DNA of 64,000 bases from Paracoccus thiocyanatus (GTDB lineage: Bacteria > Pseudomonadota > Alphaproteobacteria > Rhodobacterales > Rhodobacteraceae), in the NCBI RefSeq assembly GCF_900156255.1, contig NZ_FTMK01000014.1, forward strand, positions 36,403 to 100,402. Reading direction: 5' to 3'. The notes under the pieces were generated by a model. The model ran no database searches and was not told the DNA's origin. It saw only the letters and a list, made by a program, of their open reading frames with translations. A program made the position numbers and the translations under genes. Shown in pieces: positions 44,217 through 55,583 of the stretch (within the stretch, counting starts at the first letter, position 1; each line of letters opens with the position of its first letter).

Positions 44217-45659
44217 CTACATCGCCGCGATCTCGGCGCGCTGCTGCTGCATGCGCAGGAAGATGCGCCAATCCCGCTCGCGCCGGGCGCGGGCGGCGGG
44301 GTCGGGGCGGGTGATCTGGACCGGGCGGGCAAAGCACGCCCGCGCGGCGCGGATGCCGCCCGAAAGCGGCGCGGCGGCGGCGATGGCGGTGCCGCGCAGC
44401 ACCGCATCCTCGGGCTGCCAATGGATCTCGGCCCCGATGGCATCCGCGTATAGCTGGCGCAGCAGGGCCGAGCGCGCCTGCCCGCCGGCCATGGCCAGCG
44501 CGGCGGGCGCCAGCCCCATATGGGCGATGACCTGCCGCGTCCCCAGCGCGATCCCCACCGCCGCGCGCCAGTAAAGCGCGTCCAGCGCCGGCGCGCTGCG
44601 ATCCAGCGTCAGGCCGTGGATCACGCCGGGCAGCAGCGGATCGGCAAAGGGCGTCCGGCTGCCCTTGATGTCGGGCAGGACATGCAGGTCGGACCCAGGC
44701 TCGGGGCTGGCGGCGATGCGGGCCAGGATCTGGTCATGGCTGGGCGGCTGCGGGTAAAGCCCGCGCAACCGTTCAAGCAGCGCGCCGGTGGCGGATTGGC
44801 CGCCCTCGGTCACGCTTTCGCCGGCCAGGATGGCGCCGGGATAGGGGCCCCACAGCGCCGCGCGCGGCGCCAGCCCCGTCGCCATCACGCAATTCGAGGT
44901 GCCGGCGATCAGCGCCGGCATGTCGGGTGCCGCGCCAAGGGTGCCGGCAAAGGCGTCGATCAAGCCCGCCGCAACCAGCGTCTGCGGTCCCAGGCCCAGC
45001 TCGGCCGCGCCTTGCGCCGACAGCGGGCCGATGCGGCTGCCCGGCGGCAGGACCGGGCCGGGCCGGGGAAAGCCGGCAATGCCCAGCCGGTCCAGCAGAT
45101 CCGCCTGCCAGCCGCCCCGGTCGGGCAGCCAGGGCCATTTCGCCGCCGCCGCGCAATGCGAGCGCGCTTCGATCCCGGTGGCGCGAAAGGCCAGATGGTC
45201 GCACAGGTCGCGGATGCCGGTCAGCGCCGCCCAGATCTTGGGCTGGTGGCGGGCCAGCCACATCAGCTTGGGCGTCTGCATCTCGGGCGAGACCGAGCCG
45301 CCGGCCCGCCGCACCACCTCGTGCGGGATGCGGCTGAGTTCGGCCGCCTCGGCCACGGCGCGGTGGTCATGCCAGGCGATCACGTCGGGGGCAAAGCCCG
45401 GCGCCTCGACCACCAGCGAACAGGTGGCGTCAAAGGCCAGCGCGCCCACCTGCGCAGGCCCGGCGCCGGCTTGGCACCGGGCTTCGGCCAGCGCCTCGGC
45501 CACCGCCTGCCAGATCTCGGCAACGTCGTGCATCGCCTGCCGTTCCGGCCCCGCCAGGGTGGCAAAGCCGCGGCTGGCGCGGGCGACAAGCCGGCCGTCA
45601 GGGGTGAAAAGCCCCGCTCGCGCACGGGCCGAGCCCACATCCACCGCCCCGATCAGCAC
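44217..45659 (-). CDS. FGGY-family carbohydrate kinase, ribulokinase-like
   Basis: 480 residues with the FGGY/actin-like ATPase fold: VDVGSARARAGLF at the N-terminus, AFDATCSLVV near residue 92, and the C-terminal ATP region MAGGQARSALLRQLYAD. The TCSLVV and DHRAVAEA blocks fit the D-ribulokinase-like branch better than xylulokinase. It would phosphorylate the ketose made by the polyol dehydrogenase encoded in the same operon. It is the last gene of the smo operon, 15 bases after the HAD phosphatase. Confidence 0.8.
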   Translation of the reverse strand: MLIGAVDVGSARARAGLFTPDGRLVARASRGFATLAGPERQAMHDVAEIWQAVAEALAEARCQAGAGPAQVGALAFDATCSLVVEAPGFAPDVIAWHDHRAVAEAAELSRIPHEVVRRAGGSVSPEMQTPKLMWLARHQPKIWAALTGIRDLCDHLAFRATGIEARSHCAAAAKWPWLPDRGGWQADLLDRLGIAGFPRPGPVLPPGSRIGPLSAQGAAELGLGPQTLVAAGLIDAFAGTLGAAPDMPALIAGTSNCVMATGLAPRAALWGPYPGAILAGESVTEGGQSATGALLERLRGLYPQPPSHDQILARIAASPEPGSDLHVLPDIKGSRTPFADPLLPGVIHGLTLDRSAPALDALYWRAAVGIALGTRQVIAHMGLAPAALAMAGGQARSALLRQLYADAIGAEIHWQPEDAVLRGTAIAAAAPLSGGIRAARACFARPVQITRPDPAARARRERDWRIFLRMQQQRAEIAAM

Positions 45660-45674
45660 GGCGATTCCCCTTCT

Positions 45675-46331
45675 TCAGCCCAGATCGGCCAAAGTCTTGG
45701 GCAAATCGCGCGCCTGGTCAATCAGCGCATCCGGCCGCAGCGCCGCCAGCTTTTCGGCCAGCCGCGCCGGCGCGGCATGGCTGCCGCCCAGGAAACCCAC
45801 CACCCGCATGCCGGCGGCGCGCGCCGCCGCAAGGCCGGCGGGGCTGTCCTCGATCACCACGCAATCGGCCGGCGCCACGCCCAGATGCCGGGCGGCGAAC
45901 AGGAACAGGTCGGGCGCGGGCTTGCCATGCGCCACCTGCGCCGCGGAATAGACATGCGGCCCGAACAGCGGCGCCAGTCCCGTGACCGCCAGCGAAAGCC
46001 GCAGCCGTTCGGGCGCGCTGGACGAGGCCACGGCGCGCGGGCCGGGCAATTGCGCCAGCACCTCGGCCATGCCGGGCACCGGGCGCAGGTCGCGGCGAAA
46101 GCGCAGGGCCAGCGCCTCGGCATAGCCGGGCAGCGCCGGGCCAAGGTCCAGCCCCTGCCCCCGCGCCGCCGCGACCACGGTCGAAAACGAGCGGCCCAGG
46201 AATTCGTCATAGATCCGGGCATGGCTGATCGGCAGGCCCAGGCGGTCCAGCATCGCCTTGATCTCGGCCGCGGCCAGGGGTTCGGAATCGACCAGCACCC
46301 CATCGCAGTCAAAGATCAGCCCGCGCGCCAA
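45675..46331 (-). CDS. HAD-family phosphatase (subfamily IA)
   Basis: 218 residues. Motif I FDCDGVLVDSE with the nucleophilic Asp, motif II SSSAPERL, motif III Lys in GKPAPD and motif IV VIEDSPAG are all present. Substrate is unknown; sugar phosphates are likely from context. The frame has no ATG near the domain, so I propose TTG at 46331, which lies 12 bases after a GGGGG stretch and five bases past the mtlK stop on the overlapping side. A frame to 46478 is a mtlK shadow. Confidence 0.8.
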   Translation of the reverse strand: MARGLIFDCDGVLVDSEPLAAAEIKAMLDRLGLPISHARIYDEFLGRSFSTVVAAARGQGLDLGPALPGYAEALALRFRRDLRPVPGMAEVLAQLPGPRAVASSSAPERLRLSLAVTGLAPLFGPHVYSAAQVAHGKPAPDLFLFAARHLGVAPADCVVIEDSPAGLAAARAAGMRVVGFLGGSHAAPARLAEKLAALRPDALIDQARDLPKTLADLG

Positions 46332-46335
46332 GCGC

Positions 46336-47808
46336 TCAAGCCCCCAGATAGGCGTCAAGCGTCGCCCGCGTGCCCCTGTCCCACAGCATTGCAAGCCAGC
46401 GCGCGAAAGCCTGGGCAAAACGCGCGTCGGACCCGGTCGCGCCATAGACCTCGACCATGCCGAGCCAGGCGCTGGCATCGCTGCGCGCCGCGGCGGCCCG
46501 CGCCAGCAGCCGGTCCCAGCTTGGATCGTTGGGCGCGATCACCGCGCCGCTGTCGCTGGTGCCGGCGCAATAGCGGCACCATAGGGCGGAACCCAGCGCC
46601 AGCCCCTCGACCGGCTGGTCGCGGTCCAGCCGGTGCGCGATGGTCGGGACGATGAACTTGGGCTGCCGGTTCGAGCCGTCCAGGCAAAGCCTGCGCACCG
46701 TGTCGCCGATCTTGGGATTGGCGCAACGCTCGGCCACGCGGTCGAAATAGGCGGCAAGGTCGGTGCCGGGCACCGACGGCACGGCGGGGATGATCTCATC
46801 CGCCTCGACCTTTTGCAGAAAGGCGCGGACCTGCGCGTCCGCCATCGCCTCATGCACGAAATGGATGTCCAGCAGCCCGGCCGGATAGGCGATCAGCGCA
46901 TGGCCGCCGTTCAGGATGCGGATCTTCATCAGCTCCCATGGCGTCACGTCGGCGACGAACTCGACGCCGGCCTTTTCCAGCGGCGGGCGGCCGGCGGGAA
47001 AATTATCCTCAAGCACCCATTGGATGAAATCCTCGCAAAAGACCGGGGCCTGGTCGGGGATGCCGAAATCCTCGCGCACCATGCGCCGTTCACGGTCGCT
47101 GGTGGCCGGGGTGATGCGGTCCACCATCGCATTCGGAAAGGCCACATTGGCCAGGATCCAGTCGGCCAGCGCCGGGTCCGACAGTTGCGCGGTGCCGGCC
47201 ACCGCCTCGCGGGTGACATCACCGTTATGGGGGATGTTGTCGCAGCACATGACGGTAAAGGGCGCATGCCCCGCCGCCCGGCGCGCCCGCAGCCCCGCGA
47301 CGATCAGGCCGAAAACGGTCTGCGGCGCATCGGGGCTGGCCGCATCGGCGGCGATGGCGGGATGCGCCCTGTCGAAATGCCCGGTGGCGGCGTCGATGAA
47401 ATAGCCGCCCTCGGTGATGGTCAGCGCCACGATGCGGATCGCCGGATCGGCCAGCGTGGCGATCACCCGCCGATGGTCGCCCGGCGCGATATAGTCCACG
47501 ATCGGCCCCAGCACCCGCGCGTCCGAGCGTTCCGCCGATTGCTCGACCAGGGTATAAAGGTGGTCCTGCGCGGCCAGCGTTTCGCGCATTTGCGCGTCGC
47601 CCGGCATGACGCCGGCGCCGATGATGGCGAAGTCCTGCGCCAGCCCCATGTTCATCAGCCGGTCCAGATAGGCCGCCTGATGGGCGCGAAAGAAATTGCC
47701 GACGCCGAAATGCAGGATGCCGGGGCGCAGCGTGCTGCGGTCATAGCCCGGCACCGGCTGGGCGATCTGCGAAAGCGTCTTGGTCGAAAGCCTGTCCATC
47801 TGGGTCAT
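46336..47808 (-). CDS. mtlK: Mannitol/polyol 2-dehydrogenase MtlK
   Basis: 490-residue long-chain polyol dehydrogenase. The NAD-binding region begins HFGVGNFFRAHQAAYLD and the catalytic Lys is in KIRILNGGHAL near residue 295. It oxidises mannitol, arabitol or related polyols to ketoses with NAD. It lies 11 bases after smoK. An internal ATG at 47799 is possible. Confidence 0.92.
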   Translation of the reverse strand: MTQMDRLSTKTLSQIAQPVPGYDRSTLRPGILHFGVGNFFRAHQAAYLDRLMNMGLAQDFAIIGAGVMPGDAQMRETLAAQDHLYTLVEQSAERSDARVLGPIVDYIAPGDHRRVIATLADPAIRIVALTITEGGYFIDAATGHFDRAHPAIAADAASPDAPQTVFGLIVAGLRARRAAGHAPFTVMCCDNIPHNGDVTREAVAGTAQLSDPALADWILANVAFPNAMVDRITPATSDRERRMVREDFGIPDQAPVFCEDFIQWVLEDNFPAGRPPLEKAGVEFVADVTPWELMKIRILNGGHALIAYPAGLLDIHFVHEAMADAQVRAFLQKVEADEIIPAVPSVPGTDLAAYFDRVAERCANPKIGDTVRRLCLDGSNRQPKFIVPTIAHRLDRDQPVEGLALGSALWCRYCAGTSDSGAVIAPNDPSWDRLLARAAAARSDASAWLGMVEVYGATGSDARFAQAFARWLAMLWDRGTRATLDAYLGA

Positions 47809-47818
47809 CCGTTGCGGT

Positions 47819-48817
<999 letters not shown>

Positions 48818-48826
48818 GGTTTCCCC

Positions 48827-49657
48827 CTATTTCACCGCGCCAAAGGTCAGGCCGCGCACGAGTTGCTTCTGGCTGAACCAGCCCAGGATCAGGATCGGGG
48901 CAATGGCCATGGTGCTTGCCGCCGAAAGTTTTGCGTAAAACAGCCCCTCGGGCGAGGAATAGCTGGCGATGAAGGTCGTCAGCGGCGCCGCCCTGCTGGT
49001 GGTCAGGTTCAGCGTCCAGAACGCCTCGTTCCAGGCCAGGATGACGTTCAAAAGCAGGGTCGAGGCGATGCCCGGCACCGCCATCGGCGTCAGCACATGC
49101 ACGATCTCGTTTTTCAGGCTGGCGCCGTCCATCCGCGCGGCTTCCAGGATCTCGGACGGGATCTCGCGGAAATAGGTGTAAAGCATCCAGACGATGATCG
49201 GCAGGTTGATCAGCATCAGCACCACGGTGATGCCCAGCCGCGTATCCAGCAGCCCCCAGGACCGAAACAGCAGATACATCGGGATCAGCACGCCCGCGGC
49301 CGGCATCATCTTGGTCGACAGCATCCACATCAGCAGGTCCTTGGTGCGCCTGGCCGGCTGAAAGGCCATGGACCAGGCGGCCGGAACCGCGATCAGCAGG
49401 CCCAAGAGCGTCGAGCCGACCGAGATGATGACCGAGTTCATGAAATGCCGGAAATAGGGCGAACGGGACTGCACCTCGGCATAGTTCTGGGTCGTCCAGT
49501 CGAAGAACAGGAACTTGGGCGGCGATGCGATGGCGTCGGCCTCGGACTTGAAGCTGGTCAGGATCGTCCACAGGATCGGGAAAAAGATCAGCAGCGCCAC
49601 GCCCCAGGCCAGGATGGTAAAGCCCCAGCGGCTTGTATTGGAAATCTTGCGGGCCAT
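48827..49657 (-). CDS. smoG: Polyol ABC transporter permease SmoG
   Basis: 276-residue MalG-type permease, six hydrophobic helices, with the EAA loop EAARMDGASLKNEIVHVLTP. It begins four bases after smoF. Confidence 0.91.
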   Translation of the reverse strand: MARKISNTSRWGFTILAWGVALLIFFPILWTILTSFKSEADAIASPPKFLFFDWTTQNYAEVQSRSPYFRHFMNSVIISVGSTLLGLLIAVPAAWSMAFQPARRTKDLLMWMLSTKMMPAAGVLIPMYLLFRSWGLLDTRLGITVVLMLINLPIIVWMLYTYFREIPSEILEAARMDGASLKNEIVHVLTPMAVPGIASTLLLNVILAWNEAFWTLNLTTSRAAPLTTFIASYSSPEGLFYAKLSAASTMAIAPILILGWFSQKQLVRGLTFGAVK

Positions 49658-49661
49658 GGTC

Positions 49662-50531
49662 TTACTCCAGCGTCTTGCCGATCATCCGCATCAGGAAGAT
49701 CGCGACGATATTGGCAAGGATGACGGCGATGATGCCCCCGGCGGATGCGCCGCCGACGTCGAATTGCAAAAGCGCCTGGCTATAGACCAGATAGGTCAGG
49801 TTGGTGGACTGGTAGCCGGGGCCGCCATTGGTCGTCACCAGGATCTCGGCAAAGACCGACAGCAGGAAGATGGTCTCGATCAGGATCACCACGGTGATGG
49901 CGCGCGACAGGTGCGGCAGCACCAGGTGAATGAACTTGGACAGCGCGCCGGCGCCGTCCATCTCGGCCGCCTCCATCTGCTCGCTGTCCAAGGATTGCAG
50001 CGCGGTCAGCAGGATCAGCGTGGCAAAGGGCAGCCATTGCCAGGACACGATCAGGATGATCGACATCAGCGGATACTGAGCTAGAAAATCTATCGGTTGC
50101 GCGCCCATGGCCTTGGCGATCCAGGCGAAAAGCCCGTTCACCGGGTTCATGAACATGTTCTTCCACACCAGGGCCGACACCGTCGGCATGATGAAGAAGG
50201 GCGCGATGACCAGGATGCGGACGATGCCTTGGCCGAACATCGGCTGGTCAAGCAGCAGCGCCAGCAGGATGCCGCCGCCCACGGTGATGACCAAGACGCC
50301 TCCGACCAGCAGCAGCGTGTTCGCCATCGCCGTCCAGAAGGCGGGATCGGACAGGAAATATTGATAGTTGGTCCAGCCGATGAACCGCTCCATGCCGGGC
50401 GACAGCAGGTTGTAGCTTTGGAAGCTGAACCACAGCGTCATGCCCAGCGGCACGATCATCCAGGCCAGAAGCAGCAGGACCGAGGGCGCGACCATCAGGC
50501 GCGCAAGTGTGTTCTGGTGTCGGGTCGCCAT
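49662..50531 (-). CDS. smoF: Polyol ABC transporter permease SmoF
   Basis: 289-residue MalF-type permease with six hydrophobic helices and the EAA loop EAAEMDGAGALSKFIHLVLP. The start at 50531 (MATRHQNTL) was chosen because it precedes the first helix by 12 residues; the frame upstream to 50735 is a smoE shadow. It begins 79 bases after the smoE stop. Confidence 0.91.
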   Translation of the reverse strand: MATRHQNTLARLMVAPSVLLLLAWMIVPLGMTLWFSFQSYNLLSPGMERFIGWTNYQYFLSDPAFWTAMANTLLLVGGVLVITVGGGILLALLLDQPMFGQGIVRILVIAPFFIMPTVSALVWKNMFMNPVNGLFAWIAKAMGAQPIDFLAQYPLMSIILIVSWQWLPFATLILLTALQSLDSEQMEAAEMDGAGALSKFIHLVLPHLSRAITVVILIETIFLLSVFAEILVTTNGGPGYQSTNLTYLVYSQALLQFDVGGASAGGIIAVILANIVAIFLMRMIGKTLE

Positions 50532-50610
50532 CGGCGCGCCTCCCCATGCGTGGGACAAGGGTTCGGGCGGCAAGGGGCGGGCATCCGCCCCCTGCCCGGT
50601 GGTCAGGCCA

Positions 50611-51918
50611 TCACTTGGGATAGCCGGCCTTGGCCATTTCGCGTTCGCTGATCTGCTGGGCCATCTGAAGGGCCTGGTCCACGCTGGCCTGTCCGGCAAG
50701 CGCGGCCGAGAATTGCTGGCCGACCGCGGTGCCAAGCGCCTGGAACTCGGGGATGCCGACCCATTGCGTGCCGATATAGGGCACCTCGACCGTGGTGGGG
50801 TTCTTCAGGTCGGCCGACATGATGCTGTCCAGCGTCGGCTTGGCAAAGGGCGCGGCCTGCTGGTATTCGGGGTTTTCGTAAAGCGAGGTCCGGGTGCCGG
50901 GCGGCACGTTCGCCCAGCCTTCGGCCGCCGCGACCTGTTCGGTATAGGCCTTGGAGGTCGCCCAGGCGACGAATTTCTTGGCCGCCTCTGGCGCGTCGGT
51001 CGACGACGGGACCGCCAGCGTCCAGGCCCAAAGCCACATCTGCGGCTTCTCACCCTCGGGGGCCAAGGCATAGCCGACCTTATCGGCGACGGTGGAATCC
51101 TCGGGGTTCGACACGAAGCTGGCGGCCACGGTGGCGTCGATCCACATGCCGCATTTGCCGGTCTGGAACAGCGCCAGGTTCTCGTTGAAGCCGTTCGAGG
51201 AGGCGCCGGGCGGCCCGGCCTCGGTCATGATGGCGACGTAATCGGTCAGCGCCTTCTTCCACGCCTCGCCCGAGAATTGCGGCTTCCATTCCATGTCGAA
51301 CCAGGGCGCGCCGTAGCTGGCGCCCATCGAGGTCAGGAAGGCCATGTTCTCGCCCCAGCCGGCCTTGCCGCGCAGGCAGATGCCATAGACCTCGTTTTCC
51401 TTGTCGGTCATCTTGCGCGCCGCGTCATAGACGAAGTCCCAGGTCGGGCGCTCGGGCATTTCCAGCCCGGCCTTTTCCATCAGGTCGGTGCGGTACATGA
51501 TCATCGCCGATTCGCCGTAGAAGGGCGCGGCGTAAAGCTTGCCGTCCAGCGACAGACCTTCGGCAATCGGGGGCAGGATGTCGGCGGCGTCGTAATCCTC
51601 GCCCATGTCGTCAAGCGCGGTCAGCCAGCCCTGCTTGGCCCAGATCGGCACTTCGTAATTGCCGACGGTCACGATGTCATATTGCCCGCCCTTGGTGGCG
51701 ATGTCGGTGGTCACGCGCTGGCGCAGGACGTTTTCTTCCAGCGTGACCCATTCCAGTTCGATGTCCGGGTTCGCGTCGGTGAACGGCTTGGTCATCTTTT
51801 GCATGCGGATCATGTCGCCGTTGTTCACGGTGGCGATGGTCAGCGTTTCGGCCAGGGCCGGCACGGCCAGCGCGGTCATGGCGCAGGCCCCCATCAGGCC
51901 GCGCAGCATCATGCTCAT
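50611..51918 (-). CDS. smoE: Polyol ABC transporter substrate-binding protein SmoE
   Basis: 435 residues with a signal peptide (LMGACAMTALAVPALAE) and an extracellular solute-binding fold 1 (TIATVNNGDMIRMQKMTKPF, PAFYGES). It binds the polyol in the periplasm. The ATG at 51918 has GGGGAGGA eight bases upstream. It is the first gene of smoEFGK-mtlK and lies under an inverted repeat that may be the regulator's operator. Confidence 0.92.
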   Translation of the reverse strand: MSMMLRGLMGACAMTALAVPALAETLTIATVNNGDMIRMQKMTKPFTDANPDIELEWVTLEENVLRQRVTTDIATKGGQYDIVTVGNYEVPIWAKQGWLTALDDMGEDYDAADILPPIAEGLSLDGKLYAAPFYGESAMIMYRTDLMEKAGLEMPERPTWDFVYDAARKMTDKENEVYGICLRGKAGWGENMAFLTSMGASYGAPWFDMEWKPQFSGEAWKKALTDYVAIMTEAGPPGASSNGFNENLALFQTGKCGMWIDATVAASFVSNPEDSTVADKVGYALAPEGEKPQMWLWAWTLAVPSSTDAPEAAKKFVAWATSKAYTEQVAAAEGWANVPPGTRTSLYENPEYQQAAPFAKPTLDSIMSADLKNPTTVEVPYIGTQWVGIPEFQALGTAVGQQFSAALAGQASVDQALQMAQQISEREMAKAGYPK

Positions 51919-51944
51919 TTCGATTGTCCTCCCCTAAGGATCAA

Positions 51945-51969
51945 CATTTGCCAATGTGATGGGCAAATG
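51945..51969. promoter_or_regulatory. Inverted repeat CATTTGCC-N9-GGCAAATG upstream of smoE
   Basis: A perfect 8-bp dyad 27 bases before smoE, with a second TGTGA-N11-TCACA dyad overlapping it (51955-51975). It lies downstream of a TTGACA -35 element, as expected for a repressor site. The SorC-type regulator at 43281 is the obvious candidate. Confidence 0.6.
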
Positions 51970-51990
51970 CTCACATAACCGTCACCGTTC

Positions 51991-51996
51991 TGTCAA
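51991..51996 (-). promoter_or_regulatory. Candidate -35 element of the smo operon
   Basis: TTGACA on the minus strand, 73 bases before the smoE start; no clear -10 at the usual distance. Confidence 0.4.
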
Positions 51997-52003
51997 GAAA
52001 AAT

Positions 52004-52032
52004 CGGCGCGGCCGATAGAAGGGGCCGCGCCG
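52004..52032 (-). terminator. Rho-independent terminator of the PhoD-like gene
   Basis: 10-bp stem CGGCGCGGCC/GGCCGCGCCG followed on the minus strand by ATTTTTCTT. The tail abuts the smo -35 element. Confidence 0.85.
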
Positions 52033-52066
52033 GATGATGGTTTCTTGCAGGATGCCGGCCAGGCGT

Positions 52067-53497
52067 CTAGGCAGACAGGTCGAGCGCGGGGGTCTCGCCG
52101 CTTTCCTCCAGATGCCAGGCCGCCTGCCAACGGCCGTCGCGTCGCGCCAGCGCCAGGTAGTTGCGCTGGGCGACATAGCGGTGGCGCTGGCCCGGCAGCG
52201 GAAGGATGCGGATCGGATGGCCGGGCAACGGTGCCTCGCCCAGCCCGGCAAACAGCCCCAGCGCGCGGGCATAGGCTTGCGGCGGCGCGCGATGCGAGAT
52301 GCCCGAGGCGACCAGTTGATGCACCTTCTGCGCATCCGGCCCCATCACGGCGCGGGTGGCCAGGTGGATTTCCCCCGACAAGGCAGTCACGTCCGCACGG
52401 GCGCGCCATTCCAGCACCTGGGCCAGCATGCGCTGCCATTCGGCGCGGTGGGTGCGGCTTTGCCATTGGTCGCGCAGGTCGTCTTCGTAATGCTGCATGC
52501 GCGGGACGACCATCATCGCGCGTTCCAGCAGCGACAGGCGCGGGCCCAACAACGGCACGCTGGAGACCAGGAACACCTGTTCGCCCTGCGGCGCCAGCGC
52601 CTTGACCGCCCGCCAGCCCGCCGGTCCCATGATGCGGTGGCGGCCGCGTTCCGAACGCAAGTCGGGCGCGGCGACGGTCAGGCCGGGCAGTTCGCGCTTC
52701 CAGGTCAGGCTGGCGCCGGTCGGATCCAGGAACAGGTCGGGAATATCGCTTTCCACCGCGCCATGCTGGAACAGCAGATAGGTTTCGCGCGCCACGCCGA
52801 ACAGCACCTGCCCGACCGGCGAATCGGTCTGCTCTTGCGGCAATGAGCCCCAGCCGTCGCAGATGTCGTGATCGTCCCAGACCGACAGCATCGGCACCTG
52901 CGCGGCCATGGCCGCATAGCCCGGCGCCGCAAGGACATGCAGATAGCGGGCGACGAAGCGGCGGCGCAGGTGCTCCGCCAGATCGGCAAGGGCGGCGGGA
53001 TCGTCCGCCGGCACCGTCCGCTGCGGCCAGTCCGCGCTTAGCGGATGGCCCTGGGTGGCTTCGTCGGCATAGATCTGGTCGCCGCCTTGCAGCAGCAGCG
53101 CAAAGGGCGCCTGGGCATGGTCGCGGGCCAGGCGCCGCCACATCAGGTTGCGTTCGTCCCCGTCGCGGTCCATGTCGCCGCTTTCCTCGCCATTGCAGGA
53201 CACGAAGGCCAGGCGCAGGTCGCCGGTCAGGTCGGCCGCGACCGGGTGAAAGCGCCCCTCGAACTCATAGCCGCCCTGGGCCGGGGTCAGGGTGAAATCG
53301 TGGCGCCAGACAGCGAGCTGGGCGATTTCGGCGATGCGGCGCGGCGCGATCTCGGCCCCCGGCAGCCGGATCGGCGGCGGCGGCGGCTCGTCCTTGGGCC
53401 GGATCACGATCGCGGCAAGCCGGACCCCCTGCCCGGCCATGCCGCGAAAATGCAGGATCGGTCCCGCCCGCTGGGGTTGCTGCGCCTTGTCTACCAT
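52067..53497 (-). CDS. PhoD-like phosphatase / alkaline phosphatase D family protein
   Basis: 476 residues. Metallophosphatase blocks are FVSCNGEESGD, LLQGGDQIYADE, WDDHDICDGWGS and ALSGEIHLATRA. No signal peptide is visible, so it may be cytoplasmic, unlike classic secreted PhoD. The ATG at 53497 (MVDKAQQPQ) was chosen as the first start before the conserved part. Substrate is unknown. It is divergent from the LigD-like gene. Confidence 0.8.
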   Translation of the reverse strand: MVDKAQQPQRAGPILHFRGMAGQGVRLAAIVIRPKDEPPPPPIRLPGAEIAPRRIAEIAQLAVWRHDFTLTPAQGGYEFEGRFHPVAADLTGDLRLAFVSCNGEESGDMDRDGDERNLMWRRLARDHAQAPFALLLQGGDQIYADEATQGHPLSADWPQRTVPADDPAALADLAEHLRRRFVARYLHVLAAPGYAAMAAQVPMLSVWDDHDICDGWGSLPQEQTDSPVGQVLFGVARETYLLFQHGAVESDIPDLFLDPTGASLTWKRELPGLTVAAPDLRSERGRHRIMGPAGWRAVKALAPQGEQVFLVSSVPLLGPRLSLLERAMMVVPRMQHYEDDLRDQWQSRTHRAEWQRMLAQVLEWRARADVTALSGEIHLATRAVMGPDAQKVHQLVASGISHRAPPQAYARALGLFAGLGEAPLPGHPIRILPLPGQRHRYVAQRNYLALARRDGRWQAAWHLEESGETPALDLSA

Positions 53498-53622
53498 ACG
53501 GTCCCGTCCTTGTTGTATCGCCGGCAAGGATATAGGTGCGGCGCGCGAAAGCACAAATCGCGCCGGCGGCGAACCGAAGCCGCCGCCCCGGCGTTGGCCA
53601 AGCGACAACAGCGGGGCGGGCC

Positions 53623-54510
53623 ATGGCGGAACGGATCGAAGGCGTCGAGATATCGCATCCCGAACGGGTGATCTTTGCCGATACCGGGCTGACCAAGGCC
53701 GGGCTTGCCCGCTATTACCAGTCCATCGCCGAACCGATGCTGGAAGAGTCCGCGAACCGGCCGCTGTCACTGCTGCGCCTGCCCGACGGGATGGCGGGCG
53801 AGCGGTTCTTTCAGAAGCACCCCGGCAAGGGCTTTCCCAAGGCGATCCGCCAGATGCAGATCACCGAAAGCGACGGCGAGGATGCGGCCTATGCCTATGT
53901 CGCCGACGCAGCCGGGCTGGTCGCCGCCGCACAGATGGGCACGGTCGAGTTCCACATCTGGCCCGCCCGCCGCGACCGGCTGGAGCGGCCAGACCGGCTG
54001 GTCCTGGACCTGGACCCGGACGAAGGGCTGGGCTTCGACGCGGTGCGCAGCGCCGCGCTGTCGCTGCGCGACCGGCTGCTGGACCTGGGGCTTTCCCCTT
54101 GGGCCATGCTCAGCGGCGGCAAGGGCGTGCATCTGGTGGTGACGCTGCGCCGCAGCCTTGGCTGGGACGATCTAAAGCGCTTTGCCCGCGATTTCGCGGC
54201 GCTTTGCGCGCAGGACGAGCCGGACCGCTATACGGTGGAACTGTCCAAGGCCAGCCGCAAGGGCCGCATCTTCATCGACTGGCTGCGCAACGAGCGCGGA
54301 TCGACCGCCATCGCGCCCTTTTCGGTGCGCGCGCGGCCCGGCGCGCCGGTGGCGGCGCCAGTCGGCTGGGACGAACTGGCCGGGATCGACACCGCCGGCG
54401 CCTTTGGCATCCAGGCGGCGCAAGAGCGCGGCTGGGCCGGCGTCGCACGCAAGCCGCAAAGCCTGACCCGCGCCATGTTCGAGGCGCTGGAAACCGCGCT
54501 GGCCGGCTAA
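53623..54510 (+). CDS. Stand-alone LigD polymerase-domain protein
   Basis: 295 residues, the archaeo-eukaryotic primase-type polymerase domain found in bacterial LigD. Catalytic aspartates are in LDLDPDEGLGF; SGGKGVHLVV, FIDWLRNERGSTAIAPFSVRARPG and the N-terminal SHPERVIF are intact. The protein lacks the ligase and phosphoesterase domains and no ku gene lies nearby. Pol domains fill and extend ends during non-homologous end joining. The ATG at 53623 was chosen over 53536, whose extension is basic and unconserved. Confidence 0.85.
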   Translation: MAERIEGVEISHPERVIFADTGLTKAGLARYYQSIAEPMLEESANRPLSLLRLPDGMAGERFFQKHPGKGFPKAIRQMQITESDGEDAAYAYVADAAGLVAAAQMGTVEFHIWPARRDRLERPDRLVLDLDPDEGLGFDAVRSAALSLRDRLLDLGLSPWAMLSGGKGVHLVVTLRRSLGWDDLKRFARDFAALCAQDEPDRYTVELSKASRKGRIFIDWLRNERGSTAIAPFSVRARPGAPVAAPVGWDELAGIDTAGAFGIQAAQERGWAGVARKPQSLTRAMFEALETALAG

Positions 54511-54518
54511 GTCCGGGT

Positions 54519-55583
<1,065 letters not shown>

